Source of the DNA: Pseudomonadota bacterium
GTDB lineage: Bacteria > Pseudomonadota > Alphaproteobacteria > ATCC43930 > CGMCC-115725
NCBI GenBank assembly: GCA_021790295.1
Contig: JAJYIC010000016.1
Location: forward strand, 1 to 16,164
Length of the DNA: 16,164 nucleotides
Direction of reading: 5' to 3'
Of the stretch, positions 1 through 6,526 are shown piece after piece; the stretch's first letter is position 1, and each line of letters opens with the position of its first letter. The translations under genes and the position numbers were made by a program. Under the pieces are notes generated by a model. The model saw only the letters and a list, made by a program, of their open reading frames with translations, did not search any database and was not told where the DNA came from.

Positions 1-2
1 TG

Positions 3-299
3 CGGATCACCTTGGCCGTCGCCGGTTTCGCGATGGCCGATCTTTCGATCACGATCGAGGACAACCAGCTCCTCATACGCGGCAGGCAAAGCGAAGAGGA
101 CGAGCGGGTCTACCTTCATCGCGGCATCGCCGCGCGCCAGTTTCAGCGTTCTTTTGTTTTGGCCGAAGGGATCGAGGTTAAAGGCGCATGGCTCGACAAT
201 GGGCTTTTGCATATCGATCTCGTCCGCCCCGCGGTCGAAGCGCGGGTGCGCAGCATCGAGATAAGGGCGAGCGCACCCGCGGTGGAGAGAGTGACATGA
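3..299 (+). CDS. Small heat-shock protein Hsp20 (IbpA-like), C-terminal part
   Basis: The frame is open from the window edge (first full codon at base 3) to a TGA at 297-299, so the true start lies upstream. The visible 98 residues cover most of an alpha-crystallin domain: an AVAGF segment near the start, a DNQLLIRGR strand, a YLHRGIAARQFQRSF segment and a GLLHIDL strand, in the order found in IbpA-type Hsp20 proteins. Family members are ATP-independent holdases that bind unfolding proteins in the cytoplasm and pass them to DnaK and ClpB. The stop overlaps the start of the next gene (ATGA), so the two are translationally coupled. Heat-shock control is likely, but the promoter is outside the window. 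The identity is secure; which Hsp20 paralogue this is cannot be decided. Confidence 0.9.
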   Translation, partial: RITLAVAGFAMADLSITIEDNQLLIRGRQSEEDERVYLHRGIAARQFQRSFVLAEGIEVKGAWLDNGLLHIDLVRPAVEARVRSIEIRASAPAVERVT

Positions 300-511
300 G
301 CGAATTCGAGCGGCTGCGGCAGTTCTCGCCGAACGAGTTCAAGCTTCTCGGCATGCAGGACATCGCTTACATCAAAGCGGTGATCGTCAATGGCGTCGTC
401 ACCTGGGCCGTTCACGCCGCAGACGGGACGGAGATCGCGCTCCTGCCCTCGCGCGAAGTCGCCGCCGCAACCCTCGCCCAGCACGATATCGAAGCCGTAA
501 GCGTGCATTGA
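296..511 (+). CDS. DUF1150 family small protein
   Basis: A 71-residue protein starting at an ATG that overlaps the Hsp20 stop in the arrangement ATGA, which decides this start over a longer in-frame one at 188. It shows the features of DUF1150: an N-terminal FSPNEFKLLGMQDIAYIK stretch and a following VTWAVHAADGTEIAL segment. DUF1150 proteins are small, cytoplasmic and of unknown function; in alphaproteobacteria they are often coded directly behind an Hsp20 gene, as here. A role linked to the small heat-shock protein is an inference from this neighbourhood only. There is no signal peptide or membrane segment. The gene ends 47 bases before the convergent ptsN stop. Confidence 0.88.
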   Translation: MSEFERLRQFSPNEFKLLGMQDIAYIKAVIVNGVVTWAVHAADGTEIALLPSREVAAATLAQHDIEAVSVH

Positions 512-558
512 TGAGCGTGCACTGACAGGGTCCTTGCCGCGGGATAGGGCTTGCCCTT

Positions 559-1023
559 TCAGGCGCCGGTTACGGCGGGAGCCCCGGCGAGAAGCACATA
601 AAGCGCTTCGGCGTTGTCGGTGCCTCGGAGCTTCTCGCAAACCGTCCGATCGCGCAAAAGACGCGACACGCGGGCGAGCGCTCGCAGATGCTCCTCGCCC
701 GCGGTTTCAGGCGAAAGCAGAAGAAAAAGAAGATCGACCGGCTCCTCGTCGATCGCCGCGAAAGGGATCGCGCGCTCGAGCCGGGCGAAAATGCCGTAAG
801 GCCGGCCGACGCCCGGGACCTTGGCGTGGAGCACGGCAACCCCCATGCGCGCCGCCGCCCTATCCTCTTTTTCGCGTTCGAGCATGCGCGCATAGATCAG
901 CCCTGCCTCGACCCCGCTGTGCGCGGCCGCCCGGCGCGCGAGTTCCTGCAAGGCCTGCTTTTTGCCGCGCACGCGCAAACGCGCGATCACGCTTTCGGCC
1001 GCCACCAGATCGGCAATCTCCAT
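559..1023 (-). CDS. ptsN: PTS IIA-like nitrogen-regulatory protein PtsN (EIIA-Ntr)
   Basis: A 154-residue protein, the normal length for EIIA-Ntr, starting at the ATG at 1023 (MEIADLVAAESVI). In the nitrogen PTS, PtsP and NPr pass phosphate to a histidine of PtsN, which then regulates potassium uptake and other targets by protein contact. The candidate phospho-histidine is His66 in GVAVLHAKVPG. A family-typical IFARLERAIPFAAIDEEPVDLLFLLLSP stretch is present in two parts around residues 78-105, and LARVSRLLRDR follows. One oddity: the segment before the histidine reads RAAARMGVAVLH, whereas most relatives have a TGVG..IAIPHG form, so the Thr-Gly, the Pro and the Gly next to His are changed. 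Position as last gene after rpoN and hpf is the conserved alphaproteobacterial order, but a 252-base gap separates it from hpf. Identity secure; normal phosphotransfer uncertain. Confidence 0.9.
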   Translation of the reverse strand: MEIADLVAAESVIARLRVRGKKQALQELARRAAAHSGVEAGLIYARMLEREKEDRAAARMGVAVLHAKVPGVGRPYGIFARLERAIPFAAIDEEPVDLLFLLLSPETAGEEHLRALARVSRLLRDRTVCEKLRGTDNAEALYVLLAGAPAVTGA

Positions 1024-1090
1024 CGCCCCGCCCGCCTCTCGTTCACGCCAAAGCAAAGGCCGAGAAGGACCGCATTGGCAAGAGAGAGCT

Positions 1091-1107
1091 GCCTCTTTTT
1101 TTGAGGC
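1091..1107 (-). other. Small hairpin in the hpf-ptsN gap
   Basis: The 252-base gap between hpf and ptsN contains a 5-base-pair stem (GCCTC/GAGGC) closing a loop of seven A residues on the minus strand. It lies 68 bases upstream of the ptsN start. The stem is short and there is no U run after it, so it is not a standard terminator. I see no other gene in this gap and no remnant of an HPF C-terminal domain in any minus-strand frame. Confidence 0.2.
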
Positions 1108-1259
1108 TGACGCGCGCGGCCGGCGCAAGGCCCCGACTGCGGCCCATGCCTCTGCAGAAGGGCGGGAAACCCGCGGCGCGCCCGCAACCCTTTTTCCCGA
1201 TGCCGTAAACGCGTCTCTTTCCTGCCCTTCACTTTTTCTCCGCCTTCCCGTTCGGCCGC

Positions 1260-1283
1260 AAGGCAAAGGCGCCTTTCAGCCTT
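1260..1283 (-). other. Inverted repeat across the hpf stop codon
   Basis: AAGGC + AAAGGC (1260-1270) is matched by GCCTTT + GCCTT (1271-1276 and 1279-1283), interrupted only by a two-base bulge that lies in the hpf TGA stop codon. As RNA this gives roughly a nine-pair bulged hairpin with a GCGC loop. It may help end or stabilise the hpf transcript, but no U tract follows, so terminator function is only a guess. Confidence 0.3.
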
Positions 1284-1605
1284 CGGCGCGCTCGCCCGCC
1301 CCTTGACGCGCGTGGTGCTCGCGCAGGCGCCGCTTCGAACGCCGCAACTGTTTGCCGAGCCGATCGGCGGCCGCATCGAAAGCGGCGGGAAGATCGCTCG
1401 CCGAGGCCGCAGCGTTGACCACGATGCGGCGGCCGATGTGGAGGGAAATATCGACCCGGTCGAGATGCGCTTCTTTCGAAAAGACCACATGCGCCTCGAT
1501 CGCGGTGACGAAATATTTTTCGAGAATGGCGCCGAGACGGTCGGCGACGCGGCTGCGCAAGCCGCCATCGACCTCGACCCCTCGGACGGTGAGGGAGAGT
1601 TGCAT
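1276..1605 (-). CDS. hpf: Ribosome hibernation promoting factor, short form (HPF / YfiA family)
   Basis: A 109-residue protein with the beta-alpha-beta-beta-beta-alpha layout of the ribosome-binding domain: MQLSLTVRGVEV, an alpha helix around residues 16-31, strands at 34-66, and a very basic second helix ending KQLRRSKRRLREHHARQ. Family members bind the 30S subunit in the mRNA/tRNA channel and inactivate ribosomes in stationary phase. The ATG at 1605 has an AAAGGGGAA stretch just upstream as a ribosome site. The protein ends about 109 residues in, whereas the usual alphaproteobacterial form is the long one, near 190 residues, with a C-terminal dimerisation domain that makes 100S particles. 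That domain is absent here. In the usual order this gene directly follows rpoN; here a potassium channel gene intervenes. Confidence 0.88.
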   Translation of the reverse strand: MQLSLTVRGVEVDGGLRSRVADRLGAILEKYFVTAIEAHVVFSKEAHLDRVDISLHIGRRIVVNAAASASDLPAAFDAAADRLGKQLRRSKRRLREHHARQGAGERAEG

Positions 1606-1828
1606 CGCTGCGTTTCCCCTTTCCGCCGCTTCCGGCCGCTCTTACGGAAAAAAGGTGGGCATGGCGAGGGAGGGGATCAAGCGGCGCTCTGAGGCTCGGG
1701 CGGGCGGCGTCGCGCCGAGCCTCTTCGAAGCCCGCGAAAGCGAAAGGGAGACCGATGCGCGCTTCCCTCGCGCCGGCTCGGCCATAAACTTTCCTGTTCT
1801 TGCTTCCCCTGTTGTGCGACAAGCCCCA

Positions 1829-1844
1829 GAGGCGCCGCGGCCTC
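1829..1844 (+). other. Hairpin upstream of kch, arm duplicated downstream
   Basis: GAGGC (1829-1833) pairs with GCCTC (1840-1844) across a six-base loop. The nine bases CGCGGCCTC at 1836-1844 occur again at 1917-1925, so the GAGGC arm could pair with either copy. The second pairing would enclose the larger hairpin between them. Confidence 0.4.
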
Positions 1845-1856
1845 GGAGGGGAGTTT

Positions 1857-1920
1857 TGCGACCCCCCCGGTCTTGCTCGCGCGCCGGGCAAGGCCGGGGC
1901 GGAAGACGCCCCGGGTCGCG
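1857..1920 (+). other. Large structured element in the kch leader with two competing hairpins
   Basis: GCGACCC (1858-1864) pairs with GGGTCGC (1913-1919). Inside, 1865-1879 pairs with 1885-1899 to give a 15-pair stem (13 Watson-Crick pairs, two G-U) with a five-base loop. A second perfect six-pair hairpin, GGGGCG (1896-1901) with CGCCCC (1907-1912), uses four of the same G residues, so the two cannot form together. The element lies 40 bases upstream of the kch ATG. I do not recognise it as a known riboswitch. It could equally act in the hpf-direction transcript, since the complement folds too. Confidence 0.55.
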
Positions 1921-1936
1921 GCCTCAAAGGGTTCAA

Positions 1937-1951
1937 CCGGTTTCGAGCCGG
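1937..1951 (+). other. Hairpin directly before the kch ribosome-binding region
   Basis: CCGG (1937-1940) pairs with CCGG (1948-1951), extended by a G-U and an A-U pair around a three-base loop. It ends eight bases before the ATG at 1960, inside the GGCGGCGGAG stretch that would serve as ribosome site, so folding could limit initiation. Confidence 0.35.
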
Positions 1952-1959
1952 CGGCGGAG

Positions 1960-3197
1960 ATGTTCGCGCAACTGAAAGCCATCGGCGGCAAGACCCGCCT
2001 CGCTTATCGCCGCCTTTACCGCCGCTTGCGCATGGATCTCTGGTTTCCGCAGGCGCCCCTTGCGCTCGTCATCGCCGCCGCCGGCGGATCCGCCCTGTTG
2101 CCGGCGCTGCGCCGCGCTGCGGTGCGCTATCTGCACTTCGATCTCGGTACGCTGTTGGCGGCCGTTCATCCGTTTTCCGCGCGCGCCGCGCCTTTTAGCC
2201 TTTCGGGGGTTCCGGCAACCGCATTCGCCATCGTCGAGTTGCTGATCGCCCTTGGGCTCCTTGCCCGTTCGCGCATCGCCTGGCTTTCGGCGCTCGCGGT
2301 CGCGGCGGCGCAGCTTGTGCTTCTGATCCACGCCTCGCCCGGCCTTCCCGCCGCCGCCCCGATCGCCTATAGCCTCCTCCTTCTCGCCGCCCTTGTTGCC
2401 GCGCGAAACCGGTTCGACCGCTCCTCTCTCGCGGCGAGCACGCTTTTTGCCGCGGCCTCCGTTCTCATCCTCATGGTTTACGGCGTGCTCGGCGCGCTTT
2501 TGCTCGGCGCCGGATTTTCCCCGCCGATCAAAGGCCTTCCGAGCGCCTTTTATTTTACGGTGGTGACGATGTCGACCGTCGGTTACGGCGACATCGTCCC
2601 GAAAAGCAACGAGGCGCGATTGTTTGTCGTCTCCCTCGTCGTCCTCGGCCTCACCGTCTTTGCGACTGCGCTTTCGGCGGTGATCGGCCCCATCGTCCAG
2701 AACCGGATCAACCGCACACTGGGATACCGGAGAGAAAAGGTGAAACGGGTCAACCATTTCGTCATCACGGGGGCGGCGCGCTGGCGCGCAACACGGCCCG
2801 CGAACTGCGCCGCCGCGGCAAACCCGTCGTTGTCATTTGCGAGGAGCGCGGGCTCAATTTCGGCGACGCCGAGGTGATGGTCGGAGACCCGACCGAACTC
2901 GAAATCCTGCGCGAAGCGGGAGGGGAGCACGCGCGCGCCGTGCTCGCTCTTTCCGACGACGACTCGGAAAACGCGTTTGTCATTCTCGCCATGCATGAAC
3001 TGGGCACCGAGGCGCGAAAGGTTGCCGCCGTCAGTTCGCGCAAGAATCTCGAACGGGTGCGGCGCGTTCGCCCGGACATGATCCTCGCCGCCCCCGTCTT
3101 TGGCAGCGAGGCGCTCGCCATGGCGTTGACCGAGGAAAAGATCGACGGAGAGTGGCTTTTGAGCCGCTTTCTCGACGTCAAGCCGAGCGAAAGCTGA
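1960..3197 (+). pseudogene. kch: Kch-type voltage-gated potassium channel with RCK domain, frameshifted
   Basis: The first frame (1960-2877) gives a membrane part with hydrophobic segments at about residues 34-50, 86-101, 106-125, 135-147 and 159-184, a selectivity filter TVGYGD at residues 206-211, and a following inner helix. The second frame, to the stop at 3195-3197, gives the rest of the RCK (TrkA-N) domain, including ARAVLALSDDDSENAFVILA, which matches E. coli Kch closely. The break is at the G run 2769-2773: one extra G restores a Rossmann loop TGGGALA and a protein near 412 residues, against 417 in E. coli. The ATG at 1960 fits the E. coli N terminus. Family members are tetrameric inner-membrane K+ channels gated by the RCK ring. 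The gene is inserted, in reverse orientation, between rpoN and hpf and ends 15 bases from the rpoN stop. It may be a true pseudogene, a phase-variable gene, or a sequencing error. Confidence 0.85.
2729..2742 (+). promoter_or_regulatory. Possible internal ribosome site and GTG start for a free RCK domain in kch
   Basis: GGAGAG at 2729-2734 precedes an in-frame GTG at 2740-2742 by five bases, immediately before the RCK domain (VKRVNHFVITG). The GTG lines up with the E. coli Kch methionine (MHRKDHFIV) that, as I recall from the literature, is an internal start giving a soluble RCK domain. The frameshift 27 bases later would disrupt that product too unless it is corrected. Confidence 0.35.
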
Positions 3198-3212
3198 TAC
3201 CGGGACAGAAAC

Positions 3213-4682
3213 CTAAAGGACGAAGAGCTTTTCCCTGCGGCGCTGGAGAGAAGCGGGTATGCGCATCGCCTCGCGATATTTCGCCACCGTGCGCCGGGCG
3301 ATGTCGATCCCCTCCCCTTGCAGGAGCTCGACGATCCGTCCGTCCGAAAGCGCTTCCCCGGCAGGCTCGGAATCAATGAGGCTTCTGATGCGGAATCTGA
3401 CCGCTTCCGCCGAATGCGCCTCTTCGCCTTCGGCGGAAGCGATCGCAGAGGTGAAAAAGTATTTGAGTTCGTAAAGGCCGCGCGGGGTGGCGAGATATTT
3501 GTTGGTTGTCACGCGGCTGACCGTGCTCTCGTGAAGGCCGACCGCGTCGGCGATATCGCGCAAAACGAGGGGGCGCAAAGCCTTCACCCCGTGACGGAAA
3601 AAGGCGTCCTGCTGGCGGACGATCTCGGCGGCGACCTTGAGGATGGTGAGGGCGCGCTGATGCAGGGACTTGACAAGCCAGTTTGCGGCATGAAGCCGTT
3701 CGGCGAGGTATTCTTTTTCGGCGTTGCTGCGCGCGGCTTCGCTCACCCGCGCATAATAGCGCCGGTTGACGAGAACGCGCGGCAGGGTCTGCCCGTTGAT
3801 CTCGACGACCCACCCCCCGGCGGCGCCCGCGCGCATCAGAAGGTCGGGAACGACCGTCTGCGCCAGCGGCGGGTCGAAGGCGTGACCCGGGCGCGGATCG
3901 AGGGACCTGATCTCGGCCACCATCAGAGCGAGATCCTCGGGGTCGACGCGGCAGGCTCGCAACAGGGCGGCGATATTGCGCGAAGCGAGTAGGGGCAGGT
4001 TGTCGAGAAGGGCCTGCATCGCCGGATCGAGCCGATTGCGCTCGCAAAGCTGCAAGGCGAGACACTCTTCGAGGCTGCGCGCGAAGACGCCGGGCGGATC
4101 GAGTTGCTGAAGGCGCGCCAGCACCGCCGCCACCCGCTCCCTTTCGCAGGCGAGACGCTCGGCGACCTCTTCGATCGCCCCCCGCAAATAGCCGGCTTCG
4201 TCGAGAAGATCGAGGAGGTGAAGGGCGATCAGCCGATCCCCCGGATCGGAGAAATCGGCGGCGATCTGTTCGAGAAGATGCTCGCGCAAACTGCGCGGGC
4301 GGGTCAGGTTCTGTTCGCGAGATGCAAAATCCTCCGCTTCGAGGCCGCGTTCGCGCGGTCTCTCTGCCGCCCAATCGCCTCCGTGTTCGATCGAGCCGTC
4401 CCCTTCCTCGGCCGATCCCGCGCGCCAGTATTCGCTCGCCTCCTCGGGCTCTCTTGCCTCTTCGAAACCGGCGCCCGTCCCGTCGCCTTCTTCCCGGCGC
4501 TCGAAGGCGCCTTCAACGCCCTGTTCCAAAAGAGGGTTGCGTTCGATTTCGGCGGCGAGAAACTCCACCAGTTCAAGGTTCGAAAGCTGCAGCATCTTGA
4601 TCGCCTGCTGCAGTTGCGGCGTCATCACGAGCGCCTGGCTCTGGCGCAAGGCAAGCCTTTGCGAAAAGCCGATCCTACTCAT
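3213..4682 (-). CDS. rpoN: RNA polymerase sigma-54 factor RpoN
   Basis: A 489-residue protein of normal family length. Region I is the glutamine/leucine-rich N terminus (QSQALVMTPQLQQAIKML, residues 15-31) that contacts the activator AAA+ ring. An acidic linker covers about 55-120, the core-binding region about 125-300, a helix-turn-helix (LRDIADAVGLHESTVSRV) residues 374-391, and the RpoN box ARRTVAKYRE residues 462-471, which reads the -24 promoter element. All key parts are present, so the protein should work. Sigma-54 directs enhancer-dependent transcription of nitrogen and other genes. The start at 4682 lies 18 bases after the lptB stop, so it is probably co-transcribed with the lpt genes. 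The usual downstream partner hpf is displaced by kch. Confidence 0.97.
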   Translation of the reverse strand: MSRIGFSQRLALRQSQALVMTPQLQQAIKMLQLSNLELVEFLAAEIERNPLLEQGVEGAFERREEGDGTGAGFEEAREPEEASEYWRAGSAEEGDGSIEHGGDWAAERPRERGLEAEDFASREQNLTRPRSLREHLLEQIAADFSDPGDRLIALHLLDLLDEAGYLRGAIEEVAERLACERERVAAVLARLQQLDPPGVFARSLEECLALQLCERNRLDPAMQALLDNLPLLASRNIAALLRACRVDPEDLALMVAEIRSLDPRPGHAFDPPLAQTVVPDLLMRAGAAGGWVVEINGQTLPRVLVNRRYYARVSEAARSNAEKEYLAERLHAANWLVKSLHQRALTILKVAAEIVRQQDAFFRHGVKALRPLVLRDIADAVGLHESTVSRVTTNKYLATPRGLYELKYFFTSAIASAEGEEAHSAEAVRFRIRSLIDSEPAGEALSDGRIVELLQGEGIDIARRTVAKYREAMRIPASLQRRREKLFVL

Positions 4683-4700
4683 GAGCCGGACGCCCGCCCC

Positions 4701-5513
4701 TCATAAGCTGAACCTTTCGCCGAGAAAGACCCGCCTCACATCGGCGTCGGCGACGATCTCGCCCGGTTCTCCCTCCATCAACACGCGGCCTTCGTGGAGA
4801 ATATAGGCCCGATCGACGATTTCGAGGGTGTCGCGCACATTGTGGTCGGTGATGAGAACCCCGATCCCGCGATCCTTCAAATGAGCGATCAGATTGCGTA
4901 TGTCGCCGAGAGCGATCGGATCGATGCCGGCAAGAGGCTCGTCCAACAGGATGAAATGCGGCCGGGTGGCGAGCGCCCTGGCGATCTCGCAGCGCCGCCT
5001 TTCGCCGCCGGAAAGCGCCATTGCCGGGGCGCGCCGCAAATGGGTGATCGAGAATTCCGCCAGAAGCGCGTCGAGCATAGCCTCGCGCGCCTCGATGTCG
5101 GGTTCGGCGATTTCGAGGATCGCGCGGATGTTCTGCTCGACGCTGAGGCCGCGGAAGATCGAGGCTTCCTGCGGCAGATAGCCGATGCCGAGGCGGGCGC
5201 GGCGATACATCGGCAGCTCTGTAATGTCCTGCCCGTCGAGACTGATCACCCCGGTATCGGCGGCGATGAGGCCGATGATGATGTAGAAGCAGGTGGTTTT
5301 TCCCGCCCCGTTCGGACCGAGCAATCCGACCACTTCGCCTTGTTCGAGGGAAAGGCTGACGTCGCGGACGACGGGGCGGCGCTTGAAGCTTTTGCCGAGA
5401 CCGCGCCCTTCGAGGCCGCGCCCGCCCGCGCTGCGACGATCGGCCAGGAGGTGGGGCCAAGTTTCGCGCGCCGCCTCAGCGGCGAGGGAGACGCGCGGCT
5501 TTGCGCCGCTCAT
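4701..5513 (-). CDS. lptB: LPS export ABC transporter ATP-binding protein LptB
   Basis: A 270-residue ABC ATPase. Walker A is GPNGAGKT (residues 66-73), the signature LSGGERRR starts at 167, Walker B with catalytic Glu is FILLDEP (Glu192), and the switch His is in ITDH (His224). LptB-specific stretches GIGYLPQEASIF and FLGERFSL are present. LptB drives LptF and LptG to lift LPS from the inner membrane into the LptC-LptA bridge. The ATG at 5513 overlaps the lptA stop (ATGA), which sets the start; this leaves about 38 residues before the ABC domain, longer than the E. coli protein (241 residues). The same frame stays open through all of lptA upstream, but that part has no family features. lptF and lptG are not in the window. 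Confidence 0.96.
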   Translation of the reverse strand: MSGAKPRVSLAAEAARETWPHLLADRRSAGGRGLEGRGLGKSFKRRPVVRDVSLSLEQGEVVGLLGPNGAGKTTCFYIIIGLIAADTGVISLDGQDITELPMYRRARLGIGYLPQEASIFRGLSVEQNIRAILEIAEPDIEAREAMLDALLAEFSITHLRRAPAMALSGGERRRCEIARALATRPHFILLDEPLAGIDPIALGDIRNLIAHLKDRGIGVLITDHNVRDTLEIVDRAYILHEGRVLMEGEPGEIVADADVRRVFLGERFSL

Positions 5514-6526
5514 CGCGGCTTTGCTCCCGTTTTGGCGACGGGTTCGGGACTCGCTTTCTGGCGCGGTATGACAAGAGCCTCGATCTCGGGCCTCTTCCCC
5601 GGTTCCTTGAAGTTCATGATGCGGCTGATGTTGCGTTTGAGGTCGATCACCGCATAACCGCCGCGGATCGTATCCCGGCCGCGGGTTATGGTGACATGGT
5701 GAAGCAGGGTGACGAAATCCTTCCTCGCATCGTAAACGGCATAATCGGAGCGCGCGATATCGGTCGGGGTCGACACCAGGACATGGCCCTCGGCGTCGAT
5801 GCGCGCGATTTTTTCTCCGCCTTCGATCGCGCCCGCGCCCGCTGACTTTGCCGCCCCTTTGGCGCCGGCTTTCTCCTCGCCTTTGCCGGCCTTGACAAAA
5901 TAGGCGGTGAGCACGTCGGCGCGGATGCGGCGGTCTCTGCGGATTGCGACGGCGTCGCCGCGGGCGACGGCAATCTCTTTGCGCGCGTACCATTCGAGGC
6001 TTTTGCGCGCGCTCACCACCTCTTGCGGGGTGGTCATGCGCAGGTTCTTGCCGGTGATGACCGCGATCCCGCGATCGAGATCGTAGACGGCGTGATCGCC
6101 GACGACGGTGCGCGTCGGACTTTTGATGACGACATGGCCGTCGGCGTCGATGCGATAGATTTCGGCGTTGCTGCCGGCGATCAGCCCTTCGGCCCCGCCT
6201 TTGCCGCCGCCTTTCCCGGCCCCCTGCGGCGGCGGGTTCTGCCCCTCGCCCGGCGCCTTTTTGACGCTCCGGTAATAGGCGGTCAAGGTGTCCGCTTTGA
6301 GTTCGCTCTCCCCGCGTTTCGCGACCGCGTGGCCGCGGGCGATATAGACTTGCGCTTTCTGCTGCCACTCGATCCCCGATTGCGCCCTGATCTCGACAGG
6401 AGAATTGCTGCCGTTGCCGCCAAGGGAGAGCCCTGCCGCCAGGGCCAAGGGCGCACGCGAGAAAAACGCGCCGACAAGCGCGCCGAAAAGCCGCCCGGCA
6501 AAGGCGCCTTTTTCTTTAGCGTTCAT
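5510..6526 (-). CDS. lptA: Periplasmic LPS-bridge protein LptA with duplicated OstA-like domain
   Basis: A 338-residue protein, much longer than E. coli LptA (185). The N terminus MNAKEKGAF...FFSRAPLALAAG looks like a signal peptide cleaved near residue 30. Two tandem OstA/LptA-type units follow. Unit 1 covers about 50-166 (IEWQQKAQVYIARGHAVA ... IDADGHVVI ... DHAVYDLDRG) and unit 2 about 175-283 (LEWYARKEIAVARGDAVA ... IDAEGHVLV ... DYAVYDARKD). Each carries a Gly/Lys/Ala-rich insert (about 91-116 and 212-236). Family members form beta-jellyroll filaments that carry LPS across the periplasm. The start overlaps the lptC end by 11 bases and the stop overlaps the lptB start. The position between lptC and lptB supports the name. 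The inserts are the least conserved-looking parts. Confidence 0.92.
   Translation of the reverse strand: MNAKEKGAFAGRLFGALVGAFFSRAPLALAAGLSLGGNGSNSPVEIRAQSGIEWQQKAQVYIARGHAVAKRGESELKADTLTAYYRSVKKAPGEGQNPPPQGAGKGGGKGGAEGLIAGSNAEIYRIDADGHVVIKSPTRTVVGDHAVYDLDRGIAVITGKNLRMTTPQEVVSARKSLEWYARKEIAVARGDAVAIRRDRRIRADVLTAYFVKAGKGEEKAGAKGAAKSAGAGAIEGGEKIARIDAEGHVLVSTPTDIARSDYAVYDARKDFVTLLHHVTITRGRDTIRGGYAVIDLKRNISRIMNFKEPGKRPEIEALVIPRQKASPEPVAKTGAKPR

Larger units (their letters stand above)
1606..1959. other. 354-base gap between divergent hpf and kch, structured on the kch side
   Basis: No convincing gene lies here: the open frames that cross it are rich in Arg and Pro, lack family motifs and run into neighbouring genes. 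It must hold the start signals for hpf (leftward) and kch (rightward), but I find no clear -35/-10 pair and no sigma-54 GG-N10-GC element. The right half, from about 1829 to 1951, contains several strong inverted repeats, listed separately. Confidence 0.6.

Noticed and set aside
1024..1275. Remnant of an HPF C-terminal domain in the hpf-ptsN gap
   Set aside because: None of the minus-strand frames resembles the conserved dimerisation domain (no VVVFR- or GNIGWI-like pattern).
1606..1959. Sigma-54 promoter for hpf or kch
   Set aside because: No TGGCAC-N5-TTGC-like element was found on either strand.
1677..1991. A 104-residue minus-strand open frame in the hpf-kch gap
   Set aside because: It overlaps the start of kch, has low-complexity Arg/Ser/Pro composition and no ribosome site or family match.
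5514..6368. The lptB frame stays open through all of lptA, giving a 555-residue reading
   Set aside because: The extra 285 residues are Arg-rich with no family motif, and LptA in the other frame has a signal peptide and domain repeats. High GC content keeps alternative frames open.
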